In this document: positions 17,459 through 24,217 of the stretch, in pieces
Layout: the number at the start of each line of letters is the position of its first letter
Position numbering within the stretch: the stretch's first letter is position 1
Assembly: GCA_963743275.1 (NCBI GenBank)
Contig: CAVUPB010000007.1
Coordinates: 620,001 to 684,000 of the forward strand
Direction of reading: 5' to 3'
DNA length: 64,000 nt
Source of the DNA: JALYLC01 sp963743275
GTDB taxonomy: Bacteria > Actinomycetota > Thermoleophilia > Gaiellales > JALYLC01
Program-made: the position numbers and the translations under genes
The notes under the pieces: generated by a model
The model's input: the letters and a program-made list of their open reading frames with translations, nothing else
The model's database searches: none
Told to the model about the DNA's origin: nothing

Positions 17459-19108
17459 CTAGCTCTTGGCCAGGTTGATCCAGGGGAGCTTGCCGAGCCC
17501 GTTGAGGTAGGGCGGGGCGATGCCCGTCCAGCCCTTGCGGAAGCCGTAGATCAGCTCGACCTGCACGAGCTGGATGTACGGCTTGTCGCGGTAGAGGATG
17601 TCCTGCATCTTCCAGACGATCGCCTTGCGCTTCGCCTTGTCGAGCGTCGTGCCCTGCTGCTTGTAGAGCGCGTCGTACTGCTTGTTGCAGTAGGCGGTGT
17701 CGCTCCAGCCGCCGTACTGGTCGCAGCCGACCACCGAGAGCACGAAGTCGGGATCGGTGTAGCCGACCCAGTCCCACATCATGAGGTCGTAGTCGAGGTA
17801 CTGGTTCTTGGGCTTCGTGATCTCCGCGAACGCCGTCGTGGAGTCGAACGAGCGCTGCGTCAGCTTGACGCCGATCTTCGCGAACGAGTCGCGCACGATC
17901 GCGAACTCGCGGTTGATGCCCGAGACCGAGTCGGGCGTGATGACGTCGTAGGCCATCGGGTGCGAGTCTGCGCCGGGGGTGACGCGGATGCCGTTCGAGC
18001 CGCGCTTGTAACCGAGCTTGTCGAGCATCGAGTTGGCGAGCGAGAGGTCGTACTTCTCGGGCGCGAGCTTCGTGTTCATGTACGGCGCCGAGAGCGGCGT
18101 GAGCAGCGTTGCGCGCGGCGAGGCGTGCCCGCGGAAGACGACGTCGACGATCTGCTTGCGGTCGAACGCGTGCGAGAGCGCGGCCCGCAGCTTCGGATCG
18201 AGCAGCTCGCGATGCTTCTTCTTCTTGGGGTTCGAGTTGAAGCCGAAGTCGCGGATCTCGGTGCCCGCTCCCGTGACGAGCTGGACGGCACCGGACTTGC
18301 CGAGCTGGTCGGCGACGGTGAACGGCACCTCGTCGACGTAGTCGATGTCGTTGCTCTTGAGCGCCGCGAGCATCGCGTCGGCGTTCGCGAACCACGTGAT
18401 GCCGACCGCCTGGACGTGCGGCTTCGTGCCGTAGAAGCCGTCGTTGCGCTCGAGGATCGTCGTGCCCTTCTTGTCGTACTTCGTGACCGAGAAGGAGCCG
18501 CCGCCGACGATCGGGAGATGCGCGGCGGGGTCGTAGTTCTTGAGGCCCTTGCCGTTGGCGCCGACGACCGGCTCCCAGACGTGGCGCGGCAGGATGAAGA
18601 ACTGCTGGAGCTGCGGCAGGACGTTCGCGACGGCCTTGTCGTAGTGGATCACGAGCGTGGTCGGATCCGGCGCCGTCAGCTTCGTCGCGTGCGAGAGGAA
18701 CGGCGCGAGCGTCGCCGTCGCCGTCTTGCCGTACTTGATGATGAGGTTGCCCGTCCAGGCCCCGTCGTCGGCGGTCAGCGGCTGGCCGTCCGACCACTTG
18801 CCGGGCCTGAGGTGGAACGTCCAGGTCAGCCCGTCCTTCGACGTCTCCCAGCTCTTCGCCCAGTCGCCGGTGAACTTGAAGTGCGTGTCGTACTGGACGA
18901 GCGTCGGGTAGATGTTCGTGAAGACGATGTACGAGAGCGCCGAGAACGCCACGAACGGGTTCATCGAGTCGAACTGGTTCGTCGTCCCGGCGCGCACGAG
19001 GCCCCCGTCCGCCCTTGCCCGCTGCGGCGCGGCCGAGACCGCGGGCGCCGCCACCGCGAAGGCCATGATCCCGAGGACGGTGAGACAGAGCAGCCTGCGA
19101 GGGGTCAT
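17459..19108 (-). CDS. Peptide ABC transporter substrate-binding protein (SBP family 5)
   Basis: The 549-residue protein starts at an ATG preceded by a good ribosome site (GGAG, seven bases away). A signal peptide covers residues 1-26 (charged MTPRRL, hydrophobic core, Ala-rich cleavage site); there is no lipobox Cys, so release or weak membrane attachment is likely. Family 5 signatures include WTFHLRPGKWSDGQPLTADD, RAALSHAFDRKQIVDVVF and a late DFVLSVVGCDQYGG ligand-site segment. It should deliver peptides or similar solutes to the permeases encoded downstream, and it is the first gene of the operon ending at 12486. Confidence 0.9.
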   Translation of the reverse strand: MTPRRLLCLTVLGIMAFAVAAPAVSAAPQRARADGGLVRAGTTNQFDSMNPFVAFSALSYIVFTNIYPTLVQYDTHFKFTGDWAKSWETSKDGLTWTFHLRPGKWSDGQPLTADDGAWTGNLIIKYGKTATATLAPFLSHATKLTAPDPTTLVIHYDKAVANVLPQLQQFFILPRHVWEPVVGANGKGLKNYDPAAHLPIVGGGSFSVTKYDKKGTTILERNDGFYGTKPHVQAVGITWFANADAMLAALKSNDIDYVDEVPFTVADQLGKSGAVQLVTGAGTEIRDFGFNSNPKKKKHRELLDPKLRAALSHAFDRKQIVDVVFRGHASPRATLLTPLSAPYMNTKLAPEKYDLSLANSMLDKLGYKRGSNGIRVTPGADSHPMAYDVITPDSVSGINREFAIVRDSFAKIGVKLTQRSFDSTTAFAEITKPKNQYLDYDLMMWDWVGYTDPDFVLSVVGCDQYGGWSDTAYCNKQYDALYKQQGTTLDKAKRKAIVWKMQDILYRDKPYIQLVQVELIYGFRKGWTGIAPPYLNGLGKLPWINLAKS

Positions 19109-19246
19109 GCGATCTCCTGCAATGCGGGGGGAGGCGCCGGAGGCGGGTTGCCCCCGGAGCGGGAGAGGATACGCGCCTAAGACGCCCACGGCCACGGGGA
19201 AGTCAGGCCCTGCGGCTGCTCGCGGTCGCGGAGGGGAGTCGGGCGA

Positions 19247-19318
19247 TGGGCGTACTTGGGATTGAACCAAGGACCTCCCGCGTGTGAAGCGGGCGCTCTC
19301 CCGCTGAGCTATACGCCC
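19247..19318 (-). tRNA. tRNA-Val(CAC)
   Basis: Read on the minus strand, the gene has a seven-pair acceptor stem (GGGCGTA with TACGCCC). The anticodon stem CCCGC/GCGGG carries the loop TTCACAC with anticodon CAC, and the T-arm contains GGTTCAATCCC. No 3' CCA is encoded. It reads GUG, a frequent Val codon in GC-rich genomes. It lies 54 bp from tRNA-Ser(GGA). Confidence 0.95.
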
Positions 19319-19371
19319 GGGAAACGCCCCGGAATGCTAGCGGACGAGCGCCGCGGGCCGGCTCGTCGCAA

Positions 19372-19461
19372 CGGAGTGGGAGGGATTCGAACCCTCGAGA
19401 CGGGTTAACCCCGCCCACGCGATTTCCAGTCGCGCTCCTTCAGCCGCTCGGACACCACTCC
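19372..19461 (-). tRNA. tRNA-Ser(GGA)
   Basis: On the minus strand the acceptor GGAGTGG pairs with CCACTCC. The anticodon stem CGCGA/TCGCG holds the loop CTGGAAA, giving anticodon GGA. A long class II variable arm (GGCGGGGTTAACCCCGTC) is present, as expected for Ser. The T-arm reads AGGGTTCGAATCCCT. The 90-nt length is normal for tRNA-Ser. Confidence 0.95.
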
Positions 19462-19517
19462 CGGCGGATCCCAGTATCGCACGGAGCCGCATTCCGGTAA
19501 CCGCTTGGCAGCTTTTC

Positions 19518-19535
19518 CCGCTGCGAGCGGTTTTT
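19518..19535 (+). terminator. Hairpin with T-tract, first of two identical copies
   Basis: CCGCT-GCG-AGCGG followed by TTTTT forms a classical intrinsic terminator on the plus strand. The 26-bp block around it (19511-19536) is repeated without any change at 19758-19783. In each case the T-tract ends 16 bp before the TTGCGC -35 box of the RNA promoter. It may stop plus-strand transcription before the RNA gene, or it may be part of the promoter's upstream region. Confidence 0.55.
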
Positions 19536-19550
19536 CTCGGCAGCGGTCGC

Positions 19551-19580
19551 TTGCGCACCGCCGGGTCGGTCCCGTAGCTT
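19551..19580 (+). promoter_or_regulatory. Sigma-70-type promoter of structured RNA copy 1
   Basis: A TTGCGC box at 19551-19556 and TAGCTT at 19575-19580 are separated by 18 bp. The same boxes with a 17-bp spacer precede copy 2, although the sequence between them has diverged, so the boxes appear to be conserved by selection. Transcription would begin close to 19588, exactly where the RNA closing stem begins. Confidence 0.6.
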
Positions 19581-19587
19581 CCCCCTT

Positions 19588-19691
19588 GCACCGAGCGCCA
19601 GCCGAAGTAGGTTGAAGCTCCGCAGGGGTACAGAAGCCTTTCGAGGCAACGGTACGCCGGCAGAGTGGACGAACCGGCAGACGTTCGGTGC
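19588..19691 (+). ncRNA. Unrecognised structured RNA, copy 1
   Basis: The roughly 104-nt element is closed by a long stem (GCACCGAGCG with CGTTCGGTGC). It contains an inner hairpin GCCT-TTCG-AGGC with a UUCG tetraloop. An intermediate pairing (GCCG and GGTT with AACC and CGGC) lies between the two. A second copy 246 bp away keeps the same architecture, with paired substitutions in the stems. No open reading frame with coding character fits. I do not recognise it as tmRNA, 6S, SRP, RNase P, 5S or a known riboswitch. Because no sense gene follows it, I favour a free-standing small RNA. The orientation rests on the promoter boxes. Confidence 0.6.
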
Positions 19692-19764
19692 ATTACGTTT
19701 TCCGGTCGCGCGGGGCCTCGGGAGGCCTGCGTCGAGACCCCGCGAGAGGGCGTCGGCGCTTTTC

Positions 19765-19782
19765 CCGCTGCGAGCGGTTTTT
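19765..19782 (+). terminator. Hairpin with T-tract, second identical copy
   Basis: CCGCT-GCG-AGCGG-TTTTT lies 73 bases after the closing stem of RNA copy 1 and 16 bp before the -35 box of copy 2. It could end the copy 1 transcript at about 195 nt. Its perfect identity to the block at 19511-19536, while the RNA bodies diverged, suggests either strong constraint or recent gene conversion. Confidence 0.55.
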
Positions 19783-19797
19783 CACGTTCCGGCCACC

Positions 19798-19826
19798 TTG
19801 CGCCGCGCCGTCCGTCGCCCTAGATT
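19798..19826 (+). promoter_or_regulatory. Sigma-70-type promoter of structured RNA copy 2
   Basis: TTGCGC at 19798-19803 and TAGATT at 19821-19826 have a 17-bp spacer. Eight bases later the closing stem of RNA copy 2 begins, so the transcript would start at or just before 19834. Confidence 0.6.
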
Positions 19827-19833
19827 CCCTTTC

Positions 19834-19943
19834 GCACCGGGCGCTGAGTCGGAAGCAGACGAAGCTCCGCCGGGGTGTTGGAAGTCCTTCGGGACCACGG
19901 CACGCGGGCAGAGCCTCCGAAGACTCCGAATCGCGTTCGGTGC
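19834..19943 (+). ncRNA. Unrecognised structured RNA, copy 2
   Basis: This is the 110-nt homologue of the element at 19588-19691. The closing stem is GCACCGGGCGC with GCGTTCGGTGC. The inner hairpin is GTCC-TTCG-GGAC, which differs from copy 1 by two compensated pairs. The intermediate stem is GAGTC with GACTC. Shared unpaired blocks are GAAGCTCCGC, GGGGT and GGCAGAG. It is followed by TTTT and a CCGCCG/CGGCGG hairpin that overlaps the end of the convergent YbjQ-family gene. A free-standing RNA gene is the best reading; its function is unknown. Confidence 0.6.
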
Positions 19944-19961
19944 ATCTTCGTTTTCCGCCGG

Positions 19962-20291
19962 TCAGCGGCGGGCGAGCGTGACGGCGGTGCCGTACGCGGC
20001 GACCTCGCTCATCACGCCGGCGATCTCGTTGCAGTCGAAGCGCATCGCGACGACGGCGTTCGCGCCCTGCTCGCGGGCGGCCTCGCGCAGTCGGTCGATG
20101 GCCTCGTTGCGGCTGTCGAGCAGCAGCTGCGTGTAGCCGCGCGCCTCGCCTCCGAAGACGGTGCGCATGCTCGCGCCGACGTTGGAGAAGACGTTGCGCG
20201 CCCGCACGATCAGCCCGCAGACCTCGCCGTGCACCTGCGTGATCTCGTAGCCGGGCACGTCGTTGGTCGTCACGATCAGAATCTCGTCCAT
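19962..20291 (-). CDS. YbjQ family (UPF0145/DUF74) protein
   Basis: The 109-residue protein has the family landmarks: a start with ILIVTTNDVPGYE, the VFGGEARGYTQLL segment, a helix with EAIDRLREAAREQGANAVV, and a C-terminal EVAAYGTAVTL strand. YbjQ proteins are small pentameric cytoplasmic proteins of unknown function, sometimes described as heavy-metal binding. The length is standard. It is flanked by RNA genes on both sides. Confidence 0.88.
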   Translation of the reverse strand: MDEILIVTTNDVPGYEITQVHGEVCGLIVRARNVFSNVGASMRTVFGGEARGYTQLLLDSRNEAIDRLREAAREQGANAVVAMRFDCNEIAGVMSEVAAYGTAVTLARR

Positions 20292-20355
20292 GCACGGACA
20301 GTACGCGGCTATCGCTTCGCAGCCGCGCCGCTCGCTCTATGCTGGGATGACCCCT

Positions 20356-20484
20356 GGAGGGGTGGCTGAGTGGTTGAAAGCGGCGGTCTCGAAAACCGTT
20401 AACGGCGGATTCGTCGTTCGAGGGTTCCTCGAAAACCGTTAACGGCGGATTCGTCGTTCGAGGGTTCGAATCCCTCCCCCTCCG
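20356..20484 (+). tRNA. tRNA-Ser(CGA) gene with an internal 40-bp tandem duplication
   Basis: The acceptor GGAGGGG pairs with CCCCTCC, the anticodon loop CTCGAAA gives CGA, and the T-arm AGGGTTCGAATCCCT is intact at the 3' end. A 40-bp block covering the anticodon loop, the 3' anticodon strand, the variable arm and the 5' half of the T-arm occurs twice in direct tandem. The gene is therefore 129 bp. Removing one copy gives a normal 89-nt class II tRNA. As written it should not fold into a working tRNA unless 40 nt are removed. It may be a mutated gene, an assembly artefact or an unusual precursor. Confidence 0.8.
20388..20467 (+). repeat. Perfect 40-bp tandem duplication within tRNA-Ser(CGA)
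   Basis: Copies at 20388-20427 and 20428-20467 are identical at every base. Each begins CTCGAAAACC and ends GAGGGTTC. No spacer separates them. Their identity implies a very recent event. Confidence 0.95.
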
Positions 20485-20663
20485 TTGTTCCAGGCGTTTT
20501 GCCTGCAAACGAGTTTCCGAGCCGGAGGGCTTTCTCCGCAACAGAGACCAAGGGAGCACTATGCGGAGTGCGAATGTTGCCGCGCGGGGCCTCCGCCGAG
20601 TTGCCGGTGCCTGCCCCGGCGCGCGCCTGCCAGACGAGTCCGATCCTCGCGGGAAGCGCCCGG

Positions 20664-21143
20664 TCAGTCGGCGCTGAGCGGCGGGCCGAGCAGCGTCATG
20701 TCGTGCCGCTCGAAGATCGCGGCGATCGCCGCCCGGTCGGGTGTCCCGCCTCTCGTCGCCGGGCCGAGCTCCTCGAAGAACTTGTGTCCGCCGCCGGGGG
20801 CGAAGACCATGATGAGCTCGCCTGGCTCGTCGGTCAGGTTGAGGAACGCGTGGGGCACGTCTGCCGGGAGGTGAGCGAAGCCCCCTTCTTCGCAGATGAA
20901 GGTCTCCTCGCCGATCTGGACCTTGTAACGGCCCTTGAGGGCGTGAATCGTCTCCTCCTGCTTGTGGTGGACATGCAGGGGCGGGCCGCCGTTCGGAGCC
21001 ACCTCGACGATGAAGTAGTCGAAGGCGCCACCCGTGTCCTCGCCGGTGACCTTGAAGATGAGGTCGCGTCCGGGGCCGGACTGGAGCCGGAGGCCCTCGT
21101 CCGGGGCGAGAACCTTCTTGTGTTGAAGCGCCGCCACGGGCAT
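20664..21143 (-). CDS. Cupin-domain protein
   Basis: The 159-residue protein has a single cupin barrel. Motif 1 is PLHVHHKQEETIHALKG, with two His and a Glu as likely metal ligands. Motif 2 is the later HLPADVPHAFLN with the third His. Many such small cupins are dioxygenases, isomerases or metabolite sensors; no specific reaction can be assigned. It is divergent from the MarR gene at 21231, which probably controls it. Confidence 0.8.
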   Translation of the reverse strand: MPVAALQHKKVLAPDEGLRLQSGPGRDLIFKVTGEDTGGAFDYFIVEVAPNGGPPLHVHHKQEETIHALKGRYKVQIGEETFICEEGGFAHLPADVPHAFLNLTDEPGELIMVFAPGGGHKFFEELGPATRGGTPDRAAIAAIFERHDMTLLGPPLSAD

Positions 21144-21230
21144 CTCCTTCGCTGGTCGCCGGAGCCGGCTCGTTCGGCCGGATCGATATACTTCACACGC
21201 GCAAATAAAAGCTAGGAGATTTACTTCACC
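21144..21230. promoter_or_regulatory. Divergent cupin/MarR promoter region with a direct repeat
   Basis: This 87-bp region holds TACTTCAC twice (near 21188 and 21221), an AT-rich centre (GCAAATAAAAGC), a TATACT box suited to rightward transcription and an AGGAG ribosome site before the MarR start. MarR proteins usually bind inverted repeats, so the direct repeat is suggestive only. Confidence 0.4.
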
Positions 21231-21794
21231 GTGTCAAGCAATGCGACCGATCCCGAACGCTGGCTCGACGACCTCCCCGAGCCCGACCCCTTCACCCCAG
21301 AGGAGTTCCGTGCCTGGCGCGGGCTGATTCGCCTGCGGGAGACGGCGATGCGCGAGATCGACCGCCGGCTCCTACAGGACGGCGACCTGTCGCTGGCCGA
21401 CTACGGGATCCTGATCACGCTCGTCACCGCCCCTGGGCTCAGGCTGCGCATGAGCGAGCTGAGCACTCGGCAGATGCTCACACCGAGCGGAATCACCCGC
21501 GTGGTCACGCGGCTCGAGGAACGAGGCCTCGTTCAGCGCGAGCCAGACCCCGAGGACGGGCGTGCTTCGCTCGCCACGCTGACCAGGCCCGGACTCGAGA
21601 CGCTGCGACGCGCACAGGTCATCCACCACGCGGCGGTGCGTGAGAGCTTCCTCGGGCGGCTCACCCCGCGCGAGCTCGACCGCCTCGCGCAGCTCTACGA
21701 GAAGGCACTGCCCGGCGTCGTCAGCGCTCCCGTCTGGCCTCCGCCCCCGGCGAGCACCGGGCCGGCGGGGCGGATTCGTCGCGTCAGCGGGTGA
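21231..21794 (+). CDS. MarR family transcriptional regulator
   Basis: The 187-residue protein starts at a GTG. A winged helix-turn-helix occupies about residues 50-125: LSLADYGILITLVTAPG, the recognition helix region TPSGITRVVTRLEERGLV, and the wing REPDPEDGRASLATLT. N- and C-terminal helices would form the dimer. It is likely a ligand-responsive repressor of the divergent cupin gene and of itself. Its last 11 bases overlap the convergent CBS-RIC gene. Confidence 0.88.
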   Translation: MSSNATDPERWLDDLPEPDPFTPEEFRAWRGLIRLRETAMREIDRRLLQDGDLSLADYGILITLVTAPGLRLRMSELSTRQMLTPSGITRVVTRLEERGLVQREPDPEDGRASLATLTRPGLETLRRAQVIHHAAVRESFLGRLTPRELDRLAQLYEKALPGVVSAPVWPPPPASTGPAGRIRRVSG

Positions 21795-22908
21795 GCTCGA
21801 GCACGCGCGGGACGAGGATGTTGTTCTCCTCGTGGACGTGCCGGTGGGTGTCGGCCTCGAGCGTTTCGAGGCGGTCGAGCATCGCGCGGTAGGAGTTGCA
21901 GGCACCGGCCGGCGGCTGGTAGCCGTGCGTGAGCGCGCGGAGGCTGCGCAGGCCGGCTGCGACCGCGTCGTGTTCGTGCAGCATGGCCGCGATCGGCTCG
22001 CCGAGCGGCGTGCCGTCTCCGCCGGCCTCGGCAGCGAGGCAGGCGGGGAAGATGACGCTCTCCTCCTTGGCGAGGTGCTCGGCGAGCTCGCCCGCGACGC
22101 CGTCGTAGGCCGCTTCGACGTCGTGAAGCTCGGGGTGGGCGTCGCCGTGGGCGCGTGCGACCTTGGCGACGAGCGCGCGGAGCGGCTCGAGCTCCTCGTG
22201 GAGGTACGCGTGGTGGGTGTCGACGATGTGGCGCACGAGCGCAGTGAGGGGCTGGGAGGTCCAGTCGACGTCCTCGGCGCCGCTGGTGCGGGGCTCTTCG
22301 AGCAGGGCGATGACGTCGCCGGGCTCGAGGCCGAGTGTCCGGCAGGCGCCGGCGAGTGGGGTCTTGCCGCCGCAGCAGTAGTCGATTCCGAGCTTCTCGA
22401 AGACGCGTGCGCGGCTCGGGTCGGCGAGGACGAGGTCGGCGACGTGGGTGTCGGCGCTGATCGTGGGCATCGGCTGGGGTCCTTCCCGTGGGGCGGCGTG
22501 GCACTCGGCGTCGACGCAGAGGTGCCGGCGGTCGCTGCGCAGGCAGAGGAGGCCGAGATAGGTGGTGCGGTCGTCGGCGAGCACGATCAGGCGGTGGCCG
22601 CCATCCACGTCGAGCGCGGCAAGGGCGTCGCCGAGCCGGGTGGACGCGGTCGCCGTGGGTGGCCGCGCCGTCGCGTAGGAGGCGATCGCCTCGTCGTCGG
22701 CGGCGTGGACCGGGAGCCCGTCGCGGAGGACGGCGCCGGCGTACGCGTCGCCGTCGAGGATCGGGATGAGGTGGACAGAGCTCGATGCGAAGAGGGCGCG
22801 TGCGGCGGCGACGCTCGCGTCGGCCGCAAGCTCCTTGCCGCGCACGGTGATCGCGGTGCTGACGGGGCGGTCGGCGAGACCGGCGACGTCGAGGCGGGTG
22901 GTGGTCAT
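21784..22908 (-). CDS. CBS-domain protein fused to RIC-type iron-sulfur cluster repair protein
   Basis: The frame is open for 374 residues from an ATG that overlaps the narI stop (ATGA). Residues 1-125 look like a CBS pair (AADASVAAARALFASSSVHL, AYAGAVLRDG, later GHRLIVLADD). Residues 147-374 are a full RIC/ScdA/YtfE protein: an N-terminal domain with LGIDYCCGGK, then a hemerythrin-like di-iron domain with repeated His/Glu (HIVDTHH, HLAKEE, MLHEHD, HRHVHEEN). RIC proteins repair Fe-S clusters damaged by nitric oxide. A possible internal start at 22470 (GGAAGG ten bases upstream) could also make RIC alone. Its place as the last nar gene supports nitrosative-stress repair. Confidence 0.8.
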   Translation of the reverse strand: MTTTRLDVAGLADRPVSTAITVRGKELAADASVAAARALFASSSVHLIPILDGDAYAGAVLRDGLPVHAADDEAIASYATARPPTATASTRLGDALAALDVDGGHRLIVLADDRTTYLGLLCLRSDRRHLCVDAECHAAPREGPQPMPTISADTHVADLVLADPSRARVFEKLGIDYCCGGKTPLAGACRTLGLEPGDVIALLEEPRTSGAEDVDWTSQPLTALVRHIVDTHHAYLHEELEPLRALVAKVARAHGDAHPELHDVEAAYDGVAGELAEHLAKEESVIFPACLAAEAGGDGTPLGEPIAAMLHEHDAVAAGLRSLRALTHGYQPPAGACNSYRAMLDRLETLEADTHRHVHEENNILVPRVLELTR

Positions 22909-23609
22909 CGTGGCGAGGGCTCCTGTGCGCCGCGCGTGGCGCGGTAGACGATCGGGCGCCGGGTGAGGTAACGCCAGGGCACGCTCCAGACGTGTACCAG
23001 CCGCGTGAAGGGCCAGAGCGCGTAGAGCGCGAAGCTCGCGAGCACGTGCAGCTGGTAGAGGACCGGCGCGGAGGCGATGCGGCCGGCGGCGGGGTCGAGG
23101 GTGAGGATGCCGCGGAAGTACGGCGAGACGGTCGAGCGGTAGTCGTAGCCGTCGGTGAGCAGCTGGTAGCCGCTGGTCGCAAGCACGCCGGTGACGATCG
23201 CGACCGTGATCGCGGCGTACGCGGCGAGATCCATCGTGGTCGTCGTCGCGGCGATGCGCGGGAAGCGAAGGCGGCGGACGATCAGGATCGCGAGACCGGC
23301 GACGCACAGCAACCCTGCGAGCGAACCGGCAGCGACGGACACGTCGTGGTACGCGCGCTCGGGGACGCCGAGCGCCTCCGTGAGGCTCTTGGGCACGAGG
23401 ATGCCGACGACGTGGCCGCCGATCGCCATCAGGAGGCCGACGTGGAAGAGGTTCGAGCCCCAGGCGAGCCAGCGTCGTTCCAGGAGCTGGGTGGAGCGGG
23501 TCGTCCAGCCGAGCTGATCCGTCCGCCAGCGCCACGCGTGGCCGACCACGAATACCGCGAGGGCGACGTACGGGAGAACGACCCAGATGACGAGGTCCTG
23601 GCGGCTCAT
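22905..23609 (-). CDS. narI: Respiratory nitrate reductase gamma subunit
   Basis: The 234-residue membrane protein has five hydrophobic helices. The haem-ligating His residues are visible in SNLFHVGLLMAIGGHVVG and in the later LYQLHVLASFALYALWPFTRLVH, as expected for the di-haem cytochrome b of NarGHI. It takes electrons from quinol and passes them to NarH. Start and stop overlap narJ and the CBS-RIC gene by ATGA. Confidence 0.93.
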   Translation of the reverse strand: MSRQDLVIWVVLPYVALAVFVVGHAWRWRTDQLGWTTRSTQLLERRWLAWGSNLFHVGLLMAIGGHVVGILVPKSLTEALGVPERAYHDVSVAAGSLAGLLCVAGLAILIVRRLRFPRIAATTTTMDLAAYAAITVAIVTGVLATSGYQLLTDGYDYRSTVSPYFRGILTLDPAAGRIASAPVLYQLHVLASFALYALWPFTRLVHVWSVPWRYLTRRPIVYRATRGAQEPSPR

Positions 23610-24217
23610 CGAAATGCGCCCTCGCGCGGCATGACCTCGGCGGGCGCGAACGGCTCGAGGCCGACGAGCTCGCCGGGCGGCCCCTCGGCCGCCAGCCGCT
23701 CCGCCGCGGCGCGCTCCTCCCGGGTGAGGCGGGGGAGGGTCGCGCTGACACCGTCGAGGACGTGCCTGTACGGGCTCCCCGTCTCGTGGAGGCGCGCGCG
23801 GACGAGCTCGGTCGCGGGTCGCAGCTCGGCGAGGGCGGCGGCGCCCTCCGCCGGGTCGAGCGCCCGCAGCTCGAGCAGGACTGCGAGGTGGTCCGGGAGC
23901 TCGCCGCTCGCGAGCTCGACGCCGGCGGCGCGGAGGCGTCGCTTGAGGCCGATCAGCCGGCCGCCGCGCTGGCGGCGGTCGCCGTGGGTGTGCGCCGTCA
24001 GGTGCAGGCTGGCGCGCCGGTCGAAGTCGAATGCGTCGACGTAGAGGCCCTGGCGCTCGAGCGCGTCGAGCCCGTCGACGGCAGCGAAGAACTGCACGAG
24101 CGCCTCGCGCGCCTCGCGGGGTGCCTCGTCGCATGCCGCGCGCACCACGGGCTCCTCGGCCAGGAGATCGCCGGCCGGGAAGGTCAGGAGGCGAGAGAGG
24201 GCGAGGTCGACGCTCAT
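23606..24217 (-). CDS. narJ: Nitrate reductase molybdenum cofactor assembly chaperone
   Basis: The 203-residue, mostly helical protein has the NarJ/TorD-type central motif YVDAFDFDRRASLHLTAHTHG and a following RGGRLIGLKR. It does not become part of the enzyme; it guides cofactor insertion into NarG and membrane attachment. Position between narH and narI is the standard order. Both ends overlap neighbours by ATGA. Confidence 0.93.
   Translation of the reverse strand: MSVDLALSRLLTFPAGDLLAEEPVVRAACDEAPREAREALVQFFAAVDGLDALERQGLYVDAFDFDRRASLHLTAHTHGDRRQRGGRLIGLKRRLRAAGVELASGELPDHLAVLLELRALDPAEGAAALAELRPATELVRARLHETGSPYRHVLDGVSATLPRLTREERAAAERLAAEGPPGELVGLEPFAPAEVMPREGAFR

Noticed and set aside
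19588..19943. The repeated elements as riboswitches or tRNA-like genes
   Set aside because: No sense-strand gene follows either copy, there is no cloverleaf, and the cores of known riboswitches that I could recall do not match.
20388..20467. The 40-bp tandem repeat as a mini-CRISPR or attL/attR pair around an element
   Set aside because: Copies are directly adjacent with no spacer or insert, and they lie inside a tRNA gene; no integrase gene is near.
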